64,000 nt of DNA from Frigoribacterium sp. Leaf415 (GCF_001424645.1 NZ_LMQR01000001.1:303301-367300), one strand, 5' to 3'. Shown: positions 24,917-33,627, counted from the first letter of the stretch. The notes: a model not told the origin generated them from the letters alone. Program-made: numbers and translations.

Positions 24917-25405
24917 ATGGCAGACAGTTCCTTCGACGTGGTCAGCAAGGTCGACAAGATGGAGGCCGACAACGCCCTCCACCAGGCCCAGAAAGAGATC
25001 GAGCAGCGGTACGACTTCAAGGGCGTCGGCGCCTCGGTCGACTGGAGCGGCGAGAAGCTGCTGCTGAAGGCCGGCACCGAAGAACGCGTCAAGGCCGTGC
25101 TCGACGTGCTCGAGTCGAAGTTCATCAAGCGCAGCATCAGCCTCAAGCACCTCGACGTCGGCGAGCCCTTCGCCAGCGGCAAGGAGTACCGCATCGAGGC
25201 GTCCCTCAAGCAGGGCATCGAGCAGGACGCCGCGAAGAAGATCGGCAAGATCATCCGCGACGAGGCCCCCAAGAGCGTGAAGAGCCAGATCCAGGGCGAC
25301 GAGCTGCGCGTGCAGTCCAAGAGTCGAGACGACCTCCAGGCCACCATGGCGCTGTTGAAGAAGGCCGACCTCGACGTCGACCTGCAGTTCGTCAACTTCC
25401 GCTAG
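24917..25405 (+). CDS. yajQ: YajQ-family nucleotide-binding protein
   Basis: A 162-residue cytoplasmic protein of the YajQ/DUF520 family, two ferredoxin-like halves. The family hallmarks are [13 protein letters not shown] at the start, [12 protein letters not shown], and the C-terminal QVRSKSRDD-like [20 protein letters not shown]. Some YajQ proteins bind cyclic di-GMP, others RNA or GTP; which applies here is not visible. Length and start are standard, with a -10 hexamer 7 bases upstream. Confidence 0.95.
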   Translation: MADSSFDVVSKVDKMEADNALHQAQKEIEQRYDFKGVGASVDWSGEKLLLKAGTEERVKAVLDVLESKFIKRSISLKHLDVGEPFASGKEYRIEASLKQGIEQDAAKKIGKIIRDEAPKSVKSQIQGDELRVQSKSRDDLQATMALLKKADLDVDLQFVNFR

Positions 25406-25438
25406 TCACCCGCGGCACACGGCTCCGAGGTCCCGTCC

Positions 25439-26905
25439 ATGGTCGAACCCGCCTGGGTGGCGCCGACGATCGCCGTGCTGGGCATCGTGCTCGACATCGC
25501 GATCAGGGTCTTCGCGATCGTCTACGTGCCGATCAACCGGCGGCCGCAGACGGCCACCGCGTGGTTGCTCGCGATTTTCCTGATCCCGTACGTCGGGTTC
25601 GTCCTGTTCCTGTTGATCGGCAGCACGAAGTTGCCCGCGCGGCGTCGTGAGAAGCAGAGCGAGATCAACAAGTACATCATCGAGACGACCGAGGGCATGG
25701 AGCGCGTCAAGCGCGACCACCCGTGGCCGGCCTGGCTCGACTCCGTGGTCGAACTCAACCGCACGCTCGGGGCCATGCCCCTGGTCGGCGGCAACACCGG
25801 TGAGATGCACACCGACTACGACGAGTCCATGGCGGCCATGGTCGAGGCCGTCGACGGGGCGCACCGCTACGTCCACGCCGAGTTCTACATCACGAGCCTC
25901 GACCGCACGACCGAGCCGTTCTTCCTCGCACTCGAGAACGCCCGTCGACGGGGCGTCACGGTCCGCGTGCTGATGGACCACATCGCCAGTCGCGGGTACC
26001 CGGGCTACCGCAAGGCGCGAAGACGGCTGGACGCGATGGGCGTGCAGTGGCAGCTCATGCTGCCCGTGCTGCCGTTGCGGGGCAAGTACCAACGGCCCGA
26101 TCTGCGCAACCACCGCAAGCTGCTCGTGATCGACGGTCGCGTGGCCTTCACGGGCTCGCAGAACATGGTCGACAAGAGCTACCAGAAGCGCAAGAACAAG
26201 CGACGCGGCCTCGAGTGGAAAGACTTCATGGTCCGCTTCGAGGGCCCCATCGTCGCCGGCATCAACGCCTTGTTCGTCACCGACTGGTACAGCGAGACCG
26301 ACGAGTTGCTGCTCCGCGAGACCGACCCCGTGCACACGGCCGACCGGCTCGAGACCATCGACTGCCAGGTGGTGCCGAGCGGGCCGGGTTTCGACGGCGA
26401 GAACAACCTGCGGCTCTTCAACTCGCTGCTCTACAGCGCGCAGGAGCGCATCATCATCACCAGCCCCTACTTCGTGCCCGACGAGTCGATGCTCTACGCC
26501 GTCACGACGGCGGCCCAGCGGGGGCTCGAGGTGCAGCTCTTCGTCAGCGAGATCGGCGACCAGCCTGTGGTCTACCACGCGCAACGCTCCTACTACGAGG
26601 CCCTGCTGCGGTCGGGGGTCCGCATCTTCCTCTATCGCTCGCCGACGGTGTTGCACGCCAAGCACTTCTCGATCGACGACGAGGTCGCCGTCATCGGCTC
26701 GAGCAACATGGACATGCGGTCCTTCAGCCTCAACCTCGAGATCTCGGTCATGGTGCGCGGACGCGAGTTCGTCGACCGGCTGCGCGAGGTCGAGCAGACG
26801 TACCGCGACTCGAGCCGCGAACTGTTCCTCGACGACTGGCTCGTGCGCCCCTTCCGCTCGAAGGTCCTCGACAACGTCGCCCGCCTCACCTCCGCCGTCC
26901 AGTAG
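25439..26905 (+). CDS. cls: Cardiolipin synthase (two-PLD-domain type)
   Basis: A membrane phospholipase-D-type cardiolipin synthase (488 residues). Two N-terminal transmembrane helices (IAVLGIVLDIAIRVFAIVYV and WLLAIFLIPYVGFVLFLLIG) precede two HKD catalytic motifs: HRKLLVIDGRVAFTGSQN at about residue 225 and HAKHFSIDDEVAVIGSSN at about 406. Arrangement and length are those of bacterial ClsA-like enzymes. The left repeat arm of the AbiEi/DUF559 element starts 32 bases after the stop. Confidence 0.94.
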   Translation: MVEPAWVAPTIAVLGIVLDIAIRVFAIVYVPINRRPQTATAWLLAIFLIPYVGFVLFLLIGSTKLPARRREKQSEINKYIIETTEGMERVKRDHPWPAWLDSVVELNRTLGAMPLVGGNTGEMHTDYDESMAAMVEAVDGAHRYVHAEFYITSLDRTTEPFFLALENARRRGVTVRVLMDHIASRGYPGYRKARRRLDAMGVQWQLMLPVLPLRGKYQRPDLRNHRKLLVIDGRVAFTGSQNMVDKSYQKRKNKRRGLEWKDFMVRFEGPIVAGINALFVTDWYSETDELLLRETDPVHTADRLETIDCQVVPSGPGFDGENNLRLFNSLLYSAQERIIITSPYFVPDESMLYAVTTAAQRGLEVQLFVSEIGDQPVVYHAQRSYYEALLRSGVRIFLYRSPTVLHAKHFSIDDEVAVIGSSNMDMRSFSLNLEISVMVRGREFVDRLREVEQTYRDSSRELFLDDWLVRPFRSKVLDNVARLTSAVQ

Positions 26906-26937
26906 CCGCGCGCCCCCGCCCCCGCCCCTCTGCTCCG

Positions 26938-27112
26938 TGTGCAAATCGCGACAGTTGCGCGTCGACACGCCGGCAGATCTTGGTTCGGCGGGGTGCGAGG
27001 CCGAGAAATGTCGGGTTTGGCTCGGTGCGCCAACTGGGTGAGGTCGGGTTCGGCCCGCCCCGGTGGGCGGGCGGGGCCGGGTTCGGACTGCCTCGGCCGA
27101 GACGAGAGAGGT
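26938..27112 (+). repeat. Left arm of the inverted repeat element around the AbiEi/DUF559-like gene
   Basis: Box A TGTGCAAATCGCGACA at 26938-26953, box B GACACGCCG at 26964-26972, then cores resembling TCGGGTTCGG at 26979, 27011, 27044 and 27077, i.e. a period of 32-33 bases. The stretches between cores differ. The arm lies between cls and the 3' end of the AbiEi/DUF559-like gene and is mirrored on the other side of that gene. Confidence 0.8.
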
Positions 27113-27120
27113 CGACCGGG

Positions 27121-27990
27121 CTAACGCCCCAGGGTCATCCGGACGGCCTGGCGAACCGCATGCCAGTCGAACAGCACCTGCGGGTACGTGACCTCGAGGA
27201 CGACGAAGCCGAGGCCGGTGATGTGGACGATCCGTTCACGGTCTCGGTTGTAATGAGCAGGCGAGGAATGGTGTTCCTTGCTCACGCATTCGAGCACGAA
27301 CCAGCCGTCGATCAGCAGATCGACGCGGGTGTGATCGTCGACCCACACCTGAGGCTCGGCGTGGATGCCGTCACGTGCGAGAAGGAGGCGCGCCATGGAC
27401 TCGGTCCCGGACTCGGCCCTCGGGTCGATCATGGTCACGAGTCCCTGAGCTGAGCGTCGTGTCGCCAAGAGGCGTGAGACCTCGTCGAGGTCGGGCCGCT
27501 GCATCGGGGCCAGCCGGAGGGCGGAGTCGACGATGGCTGCCGCGTGCTCAGCTGGTTCGTGGAGGAACGCCTGGGCCGCCGCCCTGCTCGGGGACGCCAT
27601 CAGTCGTTCCGTGCGGCGATCGAACCGCGACAGGTCACGAAGGACGAGCACGTCGGATCGCTCCGGGTCGAGCCGTTCCCCGGCGTCGTCCGGGTCCCGG
27701 AGATCGCGGGCGTTGTGCGGAACGGAGACGACCAGGCGTGGACTCGGGGGAACCCAAGCGCCTCGATGCGCGAGCGACGAGGCTCCCGACAGCGCGCCTC
27801 CTACCCGCGCCGCCCGGACGACGTCGGTCGGCAGATCGACGAGTCCGTAGAGTCCGTGCCGGATGCGGACGATCTCACCGGCGGCCCACGACGACTCCAC
27901 CTGGCGCCGGGACAGGCCGGCGGCAAACAGTTGACGACGGTGGGCGACGGAGCCGAGCCGTCTCACGGTGGCGGGGACGATGGCGGTCAT
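27121..27990 (-). CDS. AbiEi-like wHTH plus DUF559 (Vsr-like) endonuclease-fold protein
   Basis: A 289-residue protein. The N-terminus (about 10-60) is an AbiEi-type antitoxin winged helix: VAHRRQLFAAGLSRRQVESSWAAGEIVRIRHGLYG. The C-terminal 100 residues resemble the DUF559/very-short-patch-repair PD-(D/E)XK fold: ESMARLLLARDGI, TRVDLLIDGWFVLECVSKEHH, then RERIVHITGLGFVVLEVTY. No AbiEii toxin gene is adjacent, so it is a solo protein of the kind common in Actinobacteria; function unknown. ATG at 27990 is chosen because the domain begins there; the frame is open upstream through the repeat arm and tRNA. The whole gene lies inside two inverted repeat arms. Confidence 0.75.
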   Translation of the reverse strand: MTAIVPATVRRLGSVAHRRQLFAAGLSRRQVESSWAAGEIVRIRHGLYGLVDLPTDVVRAARVGGALSGASSLAHRGAWVPPSPRLVVSVPHNARDLRDPDDAGERLDPERSDVLVLRDLSRFDRRTERLMASPSRAAAQAFLHEPAEHAAAIVDSALRLAPMQRPDLDEVSRLLATRRSAQGLVTMIDPRAESGTESMARLLLARDGIHAEPQVWVDDHTRVDLLIDGWFVLECVSKEHHSSPAHYNRDRERIVHITGLGFVVLEVTYPQVLFDWHAVRQAVRMTLGR

Positions 27991-28349
27991 CTGCAGAGCC
28001 TTCTGGCCGCCGGGAGGGCAGAAGTCTCGACCACTGCGGCCTGGGGAGGGCGAAGACCTCCGACCCGCTGTGGGCGAGACGAACCGCCGCGCACCTCCTC
28101 GTCGACCGATCGGGGGCCGAACCCGACTGCTGGACCCGCCCACAGCGTGCCGAATCCGACCACTGGTCCACGAGACCGCCTGTCGAATCGCGGAACGGCG
28201 GCGTGTCGGTGGCCGGTTGTCGCGATGTGCACAGCGGCGAGGGGAGGGCGGGCAGGGGAGGGGCGAGGCCGAGTGGTCGTGAGGGGGCTCGGGAGGCTGT
28301 ATATTTGTCGGGCGCCTCCGGTCGGTGATCACACGGGCTGGGCGTGCAT
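27991..28349. other. Gene-free stretch between the AbiEi/DUF559-like gene and tRNA-Tyr
   Basis: Holds the right repeat arm (28115-28233). Between arm and gene lie a degenerate copy of the dispersed motif near 28088-28100 and a hairpin-prone Gly-anticodon-free GC region. Towards the tRNA a TATATT (28300-28305) is the most promoter-like element; no ORF here looks genuine. Confidence 0.5.
28115..28233 (-). repeat. Right arm of the inverted repeat element around the AbiEi/DUF559-like gene
   Basis: Read on the minus strand: box A TGTGCACATCGCGACA (28233-28218), box B GACACGCCG (28207-28199), then cores at 28192, 28159 and 28126 (the last two TCGGATTCGG and TCGGGTTCGG), exactly 33 bases apart. Offsets from box A to box B (26) and to the first core (41) equal those of the left arm. 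Confidence 0.8.
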
Positions 28350-28431
28350 GGCAAGTTACCCAAGCGGCCAAAGGGATCTGACTGTAAATCAGCCGGCGTA
28401 GCCTTCGGGGGTTCGAATCCCTCACTTGCCA
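28350..28431 (+). tRNA. tRNA-Tyr (GTA)
   Basis: An 82-base cloverleaf with acceptor GGCAAGT/ACTTGCC, anticodon loop ACTGTAAAT giving GTA, a long variable arm as in bacterial tRNA-Tyr, and T loop GTTCGAATCC. CCA is not encoded. It is followed by a terminator hairpin. Confidence 0.97.
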
Positions 28432-28442
28432 CGGTTGCCCCT

Positions 28443-28475
28443 CAAGAACGGACTCGCTCGTCGAGTCCGTTCTTG
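28443..28475 (+). terminator. Terminator after tRNA-Tyr
   Basis: A 14-bp perfect stem (CAAGAACGGACTCG) with a 5-base loop, just after the tRNA. Confidence 0.85.
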
Positions 28476-28507
28476 CGTTACCGGGCGCCTCACCCCCAGG
28501 AGGACCC

Positions 28508-29320
28508 GTGTCCGTCACCCCGACCCCCGCCGAGTTGCTCGAGATCGCCGTCGTCGTCGCGCGTGAGGCCGCCGAGCTGGCGGCCCGCCGCCGATCCGAG
28601 GGGGTCGAGGTCGCCGAGACCAAGAGCAGTGCCGTCGACGTCGTGACGCACACCGACCGTGAGGTCGAGGCGTACGTCCGGGGTCGTCTGGCCGAGCTGC
28701 GTCCCGGCGACGGCTTCTTCGGTGAAGAGGGCGAGGCCGACGACTCGACCACGGGTCTCACCTGGGTCGTCGACCCCATCGACGGCACCGTCAACTTCCT
28801 CTACGGCATCCCGCAGTGGGCCGTGAGCATCGCCGTCGTCGAGGGCGGCCCCGATCCGCTCACCTGGCGTGCCCTCGCGGCGGTCGTCGCCAACCCGACG
28901 TCGGGCGAGACCTTCACGGCGTCGGTCGGCGGCGGTGCGTGGCTGGACGGGCGTCGTCTCGGGGTGAACGCTCCGGCCTCCCTCGAGCTGTCCCTGCTGG
29001 CGACCGGGTTCTCGTACGACGCCGCCCGCCGTGTCGAGCACGCGGAGGCGCTGGTCCGGGTGGTCGGGCGCGTCCGTGACCTGAGGCGCTTGGGGGCGGC
29101 CTCGCTCGACCTCTGCGCCGTCGCGGCGGGGCGGGTCGACGCCTACGTCGAGCGAGGGCTCAAGCCGTGGGACCACGCGGCGGGTGCGCTCGTGGCCGCT
29201 GAGGCAGGCGCCGTCGTCCGCGGAGAGGTCGGTGAGGCCCCCAGCGAATCGCTGACCTTCGTGGCGGCCCCCAGCATCGCCCGCGGCCTCGCCACCCTCG
29301 TCGTCGAGGCCGGCATCTGA
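28508..29320 (+). CDS. Inositol monophosphatase family protein
   Basis: A 270-residue Mg2+-dependent phosphatase of the IMPase/FBPase superfamily. The metal-binding motif is WVVDPIDGTVNFLYGIPQWA (about 89-108), with the upstream Glu pair in FFGEEGEAD and the C-terminal motif LKPWDHAAGALVAAEAGA. Members hydrolyse inositol phosphates, histidinol phosphate or PAP; which substrate applies is not visible. GTG at 28508 is preceded by a strong AGGAGG three to eight bases upstream. Confidence 0.9.
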   Translation: MSVTPTPAELLEIAVVVAREAAELAARRRSEGVEVAETKSSAVDVVTHTDREVEAYVRGRLAELRPGDGFFGEEGEADDSTTGLTWVVDPIDGTVNFLYGIPQWAVSIAVVEGGPDPLTWRALAAVVANPTSGETFTASVGGGAWLDGRRLGVNAPASLELSLLATGFSYDAARRVEHAEALVRVVGRVRDLRRLGAASLDLCAVAAGRVDAYVERGLKPWDHAAGALVAAEAGAVVRGEVGEAPSESLTFVAAPSIARGLATLVVEAGI

Positions 29321-29595
29321 CAGGGAACACCCTCGTCGCGCACAAGTCGTCGCACGTTGTCATACTGTGTTTCAACTGTACATATCCACATTGACACCCG
29401 AACGCGGGTAGCCATTCGTTCACCGACCGGCTACCCTGGTGAGGTCGTTACTGATCCGTGATCATCGCGTGATGCATTCCTCGGCGGCCTCCTCCGAAGG
29501 TCCGCATCGAGACCGTGCCACGATCACCAGTGGCGGCCGTGAAGACGACGGTGCACCCACCGTCCGATCCCGATCACCCCGAGGACCCATCACAC
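29321..29595. other. AT-richer leader region before the M23 peptidase gene
   Basis: 29350-29410 is the most AT-rich stretch of the window (CATACT, TGTACATATCC, TTGACA at about 29392). It probably holds the promoter of the peptidase gene, with TACCCT near 29431 as another -10 candidate. I do not see a recognisable riboswitch. Confidence 0.4.
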
Positions 29596-30747
29596 GTGAC
29601 GAAGTACCAGCAGATCGCCGAGCCCGACGGCGACGGAACCCCGTCGCGTCGCGCCACCGACGACCTCACGGGCACCGGTTCGCTGAGCGTCGCTCCGACC
29701 GTCCCCGTCGTGGCCGACGCCCCCGTCTACCTCACCCGTCGTGAAGCCCGCGAGGCCGAGCGCCGCGCCGCCCAGGTCGCCGTGACGACGAGCCCCGCAG
29801 AGGCGAAGGCCCCTGCCGCGCCGACTCCTCCGGCCGCCGTCGTCGAGCACGCGCTCGTGGCCGAGGCCCCCACTCCGAAGGCTCCGACAGCGGCGACCGA
29901 GCCCGTCTCTCCGAGGCGTGCCGCGCGGCTCGCCGCCGAGTCCGGCACGCATGCCTCTGCCGCCGGACGCACCAAGGCGGCCCGCACCCAGCGCCCCGCC
30001 GCTCGCCGCGAGGCACCCGTCCGCGCCCCCCGCACCGCCGGGGCCACCTTCCGTCGCAACACCAAGCGTGTCACCGTCGTCGGAGCCATGCTCTTCGCCG
30101 GGTCGATGCTCGTGGCCACCTCGGTGCCCGCCAACGCCTTCTTCGTCGACACCCCCACGCAGACGGCCGCCAAGAAGGCCGCCGACTCGCAGAGCTACAC
30201 GGCGGCCGCGCCCTCGGCAGACGGTACGGCCGGCATCTCGCGTGACGGCTACTCGGTCACCGAGATGAAGGCGGTCACCGAATACGCCTCGACGAGTGCC
30301 AGCACGTTCTCCAACGACGTCAACGGCACGGTGCAGTGGCCGTTCCAGACGGGTGTGCCCATCAGCAGCGGCTTCGGTGCCCGTCAGGTCGCCAACTGCG
30401 GCTTCTGCTCCACGTTCCACCAGGGTCTCGACTTCGTCCCCGGTGCCGGTTCGCCGATCCAGTCGATCGCCGACGGCGTCGTCAGCAAGGTCGACGGTCC
30501 CTCTGGTGCCCTGGGCAACAACGTGTGGATCGACCACGTCGTCAACGGCCAGAAGGTCACCAGCGTCTACGCGCACATGCAGACCGGTTCGGTCGAGGTC
30601 CGCGAGGGCGAGACCGTCACGGTCGGCACCATCATCGGAAAGGTCGGCAGCACGGGCAACAGCACCGGGGCCCACCTGCACTTCGAGATCGTGATCGGTG
30701 GCGTGCCCGTCGACCCGTATCCCTGGCTCCAGGCCAACACGAACTGA
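29596..30747 (+). CDS. Membrane-anchored or secreted M23 peptidoglycan endopeptidase
   Basis: A 383-residue LytM-type metallopeptidase. A long Ala/Pro/Thr-rich cytoplasmic N-terminus (about 1-155) with many Arg/Glu precedes one hydrophobic segment (about 158-182, VTVVGAMLFAGSMLVATSV), ending in PANAFF, which could be an anchor or a late signal peptide. The extracellular catalytic domain has the Zn ligands in FHQGLDFVPGAG (His275) and HLHFEIVIGG (His360, His362). The role is wall remodelling. GTG at 29596 (VTKYQQIAEP) is preferred; a start at 29515 would add 27 unlikely residues. Monocistronic with a strong terminator. Confidence 0.87.
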   Translation: MTKYQQIAEPDGDGTPSRRATDDLTGTGSLSVAPTVPVVADAPVYLTRREAREAERRAAQVAVTTSPAEAKAPAAPTPPAAVVEHALVAEAPTPKAPTAATEPVSPRRAARLAAESGTHASAAGRTKAARTQRPAARREAPVRAPRTAGATFRRNTKRVTVVGAMLFAGSMLVATSVPANAFFVDTPTQTAAKKAADSQSYTAAAPSADGTAGISRDGYSVTEMKAVTEYASTSASTFSNDVNGTVQWPFQTGVPISSGFGARQVANCGFCSTFHQGLDFVPGAGSPIQSIADGVVSKVDGPSGALGNNVWIDHVVNGQKVTSVYAHMQTGSVEVREGETVTVGTIIGKVGSTGNSTGAHLHFEIVIGGVPVDPYPWLQANTN

Positions 30748-30779
30748 CCCCCGCGCTTCCGCGACCGCGGTGAGCACGA

Positions 30780-30813
30780 GAAGAGCCCCACCTGTTACCA
30801 GGTGGGGCTCTTC
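30780..30813. terminator. Strong hairpin between the M23 gene and the convergent GH13 gene
   Basis: A 15-bp perfect stem (GAAGAGCCCCACCTG) with a TTAC loop; can act on both strands. Confidence 0.9.
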
Positions 30814-30827
30814 CGCTGTCGCCGTGC

Positions 30828-32552
30828 CTACGACGTGGTCGCGAGCCAGACCGTCGCGTTGGCCGGCAGGGCCGGCCCGTCGACGACCATGGTGGCCAGA
30901 AGGACCTCGGCCACGGGCAACTCGACGGGGACGTCGCCCATGTTGCTCACGACGGTGACGCCTTGGCTGCGGAACGCGACCACGTCGGGTCCGAAGCCGT
31001 CGAGCCAGGTCAGCGTGCCCGCACCGAGCTCGTGGTCGGCACGGAGGCGCAGCGCCCGCGTGTAGAGCTCGAGCGTCGAGCCGGCCACGCCCCGCTGCTC
31101 GTCGCGGGCGTACGTCGACCAGTCGGCGGGCTGGGGCAACCAGGAGGCGCCGGTCGCGTTGAACCCGAAGGCCGGCTCGGTCGCGGACCAGGGCAGCGGC
31201 ACGCGGCAGCCGTCCCGGCCGTAGCGCTCCCCGTCCGTGCGGAACCACGTGGGGTCTTGTCGGGAGTCGTCGGGCAGGTCGATCGCCTCGGGCAGGCCGA
31301 GTTCTTCACCCTGGTAGACGTAGGCGCTGCCGGGGAGGGCCAGCATGAGTGCCGACGCGGCTCGGGCCCTGGCCAGCCCGAGCTCGGGGACGGGGAGCCC
31401 TTCGCTCTTCGGACCGATGCCGTACCCCTGCGGGTTCTCGGCGGTGAGGGCGAGCCGGCTGGCGTGCCGGACGACGTCGTGGTTGCTCAGCACCCAGGTG
31501 CTCGGGGCCCCGACACTCGAGAAGGTCTGGATCGACGCGTCGACGACCTCACGGACGGCCGGGGCCGACCATCCGGTCTCGAGGTAGGCGAAGTTGAAGG
31601 CCTGGTGCATCTCGTCGGGGCGCACCCAGTCGGCGAGACGCGAGAGCGGTTCGACCCAGGCCTCGGCGACGAGCACCCGGTCGCCCGGGTACTCGGCGAG
31701 GACAGTGTGCCACTCGCGGTAGATCTCGTGCACGCCCTCCTGGCCCCAGTACGGCGGGGGAGCGGAGTCGCCCTGACCGCCGCCCATGCTGCCGGAGTCG
31801 GCGGGAGGCGTGTAGTCGGGCAGGCCCTCGGCCTTGACCATGCCGTGTGCGACGTCGACCCGGAACCCGTCGACGCCGCGGTCGAGCCAGAAGCGCAGCA
31901 CGTCGACGAACTCGTCGCGCACGCGGCGGTTCGTCCAGTCCAGGTCGGGTTGCGACGAGTCGAACAGGTGCAGGTACCACTGACCCGGTCGGCCGTCGGC
32001 CTCGGTCACCCGGGACCAGGCCGGGCCGCCGAAGATCGACTGCCAGTTGTTCGGCGGCAGGTCGCCGTCGGGGCCGCGGCCGTCGCGGAACAGGTAGCGG
32101 CCGCGGGCGGCCGAACCCGGTGCCGAGGCGAGGGCCTCGCGGAACCACGCGTGGTCGCTCGAGGTGTGGTTCGGCACGACGTCGACGATGACGCGCAGGC
32201 CCAGCTCGGTGGCCCGGGCGCGGAGGGCGTCGAAGTCGTCCAGGGTGCCGAACAGCGGGTCGACGTCGCGGTAGTCGGCCACGTCGTAGCCCGCGTCGCG
32301 CTGGGGCGAGGTGTAGAACGGCGACAGCCAGACGGCGTCGACGCCGAGCTCGCCGAGGGCGTCGAGGCGCGACGTGATGCCGGGGAGGTCTCCGACGCCG
32401 TCGCCGTCGCCGTCGGCGAACGACCGCGGATAGACCTGGTAGATGACGGCGGTTCGCCACCATTCTCCGCCCTGGCCGGTGGTCGTCGCGGTGCCCTCGA
32501 GCGGGGCGGTCGGGGTCAGCGTGTCGGTCTCGGCCGGTTCTCGTGTGGACAT
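30828..32552 (-). CDS. GH13 alpha-glucosidase / oligo-1,6-glucosidase-like enzyme
   Basis: A 574-residue cytoplasmic glycoside hydrolase with a (beta/alpha)8 barrel. Conserved regions are VIVDVVPNHTSSDH, the nucleophile in GFRVDVAHG (Asp233), the acid/base in VLVAEAWVEP (Glu297) and the third carboxylate in VLSNHDVVRH (Asp359). The C-terminal beta domain ends near residue 574. Insertions after the nucleophile fit the alpha-glucosidase branch acting on maltose- or isomaltose-type sugars; exact specificity is not visible. ATG at 32552 has TATCGT 6 bases upstream. No transporter is adjacent. Confidence 0.9.
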   Translation of the reverse strand: MSTREPAETDTLTPTAPLEGTATTTGQGGEWWRTAVIYQVYPRSFADGDGDGVGDLPGITSRLDALGELGVDAVWLSPFYTSPQRDAGYDVADYRDVDPLFGTLDDFDALRARATELGLRVIVDVVPNHTSSDHAWFREALASAPGSAARGRYLFRDGRGPDGDLPPNNWQSIFGGPAWSRVTEADGRPGQWYLHLFDSSQPDLDWTNRRVRDEFVDVLRFWLDRGVDGFRVDVAHGMVKAEGLPDYTPPADSGSMGGGQGDSAPPPYWGQEGVHEIYREWHTVLAEYPGDRVLVAEAWVEPLSRLADWVRPDEMHQAFNFAYLETGWSAPAVREVVDASIQTFSSVGAPSTWVLSNHDVVRHASRLALTAENPQGYGIGPKSEGLPVPELGLARARAASALMLALPGSAYVYQGEELGLPEAIDLPDDSRQDPTWFRTDGERYGRDGCRVPLPWSATEPAFGFNATGASWLPQPADWSTYARDEQRGVAGSTLELYTRALRLRADHELGAGTLTWLDGFGPDVVAFRSQGVTVVSNMGDVPVELPVAEVLLATMVVDGPALPANATVWLATTS

Positions 32553-32558
32553 GCGGCC

Positions 32559-32564
32559 ACGATA
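32559..32564 (-). promoter_or_regulatory. -10 hexamer, leaderless start of the GH13 gene
   Basis: TATCGT on the minus strand ends 6 bases before the ATG. Confidence 0.5.
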
Positions 32565-32682
32565 CGGCAGGCCCCCGACGCGGCATCGGCTACGGTCGTG
32601 GTCAGAGCACCCGGCGCGCGAGCTCCGGGGCACGAGCACCCGCGACACGATTGGCACGATCCTGAACCCTGCGACCGACCTC

Positions 32683-33627
32683 GTGACGGCCGACCTGCCC
32701 GCCGGCACCCGGCCGTTCCCGCTCGCGCTGGGGACCAACGTCTTCGGCTGGACGGTCGGCGCCCCCACCGCCCTCGAGGTGCTCGACCTCTTCGCCGACG
32801 ACGGCGGTCGCGTCGTCGACACGGCCGACGTCTACTCGGCGTGGCTGCCGGGCAACTCCGGGGGCGAGTCCGAGGCGATCATCGGTCGTTGGCTCGCCCG
32901 ACCGGGCAACCGCGACCGGGTCGTGCTGAGCACCAAGTGCGGGCAGCACCCCGACGCCCCCGGCCTGTCACGCGCCAGCATCCGCACGGCCGTCGAGGCG
33001 TCGCTGCGCCGTCTGCGCACCGACCACGTCGACTTCTACTTCACGCACTTCGACGACGACGAGACGCCCCTCGACGAGACCGTGGGCGCGCTCAGCGAGC
33101 TCGTCGACGAGGGCAAGATCCTCTGCGCCGGGGCGTCCAACTACACCGGTGCGCGCCTCCGTCAGGCCCTCGCGATCGCCGACCGCGACGGACTGCACCC
33201 GTTCCGGTTGGTCCAGGTCGCGTACAACCTGGTGCGTCGCGCCGAGTACGAGAGCGACGTCGCGGCGATCGTCGACCACTACGACCTCGCCGTGCTGCCG
33301 CACTCGTCCCTGGCGAGCGGGTTCCTGACGGGCAAGTACCGGCACGAGGCCGGTCGCGGGGACTCCCCCCGGGGCAGCCGGGCCCTCAGCTACATCACCC
33401 CGCAGAACCAGGGCACCCTCGAGGTCGTCGTCGAGATCGCCGAGCGGCTCGACGTCCAACCCGGCGCCGTCGCCGTGGCCTGGCTGGCGTCACGCGACAA
33501 CGTCATCGGCGCCCTCGGCAGCGCCCGCACCCCTCGGCAGCTCGAGGGCCTGCTCGACGCCGCCCGGGTCGAGCTGACCGAGGGCGATCTGGCGTCACTC
33601 GAGGCCGTCTCGCGTCCGTTCGCCTGA
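32683..33627 (+). CDS. Aldo/keto reductase
   Basis: A 314-residue NADPH-dependent oxidoreductase with a TIM barrel. The catalytic segment VVDTADVYSAWLPGNSGGES holds Asp and Tyr, STKCGQHP the Lys, and FYFTHFDDDETPLDE the region of the usual His; VAVAWLASRDNVIGALGSAR is the C-terminal NADPH-binding stretch. The substrate is unknown. The start is uncertain: GTG at 32683 gives the family-typical N-terminus but has no clear ribosome-binding site, and the frame is open upstream. Its 3' end overlaps the convergent 2H gene by 33 bases. Confidence 0.87.
   Translation: MTADLPAGTRPFPLALGTNVFGWTVGAPTALEVLDLFADDGGRVVDTADVYSAWLPGNSGGESEAIIGRWLARPGNRDRVVLSTKCGQHPDAPGLSRASIRTAVEASLRRLRTDHVDFYFTHFDDDETPLDETVGALSELVDEGKILCAGASNYTGARLRQALAIADRDGLHPFRLVQVAYNLVRRAEYESDVAAIVDHYDLAVLPHSSLASGFLTGKYRHEAGRGDSPRGSRALSYITPQNQGTLEVVVEIAERLDVQPGAVAVAWLASRDNVIGALGSARTPRQLEGLLDAARVELTEGDLASLEAVSRPFA

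Noticed and set aside
27121..27990. Complete AbiE toxin-antitoxin system
   Set aside because: Only the AbiEi-like domain is present; no AbiEii nucleotidyltransferase gene lies on either side.
26979..28192. 33-base periodic cores as a CRISPR array
   Set aside because: The conserved part is only about 10 bases and degenerate, there are 3-4 units per arm in inverted orientation, and no cas gene is near.
28350..28431. tRNA-Tyr as an integration site for the neighbouring element
   Set aside because: I found no second copy of the tRNA 3' end and no integrase; the element ends 117 bases before the tRNA.
29321..29595. Cyclic-di-AMP riboswitch before the M23 peptidase
   Set aside because: The position is typical, but I cannot find the conserved core sequences in this leader.
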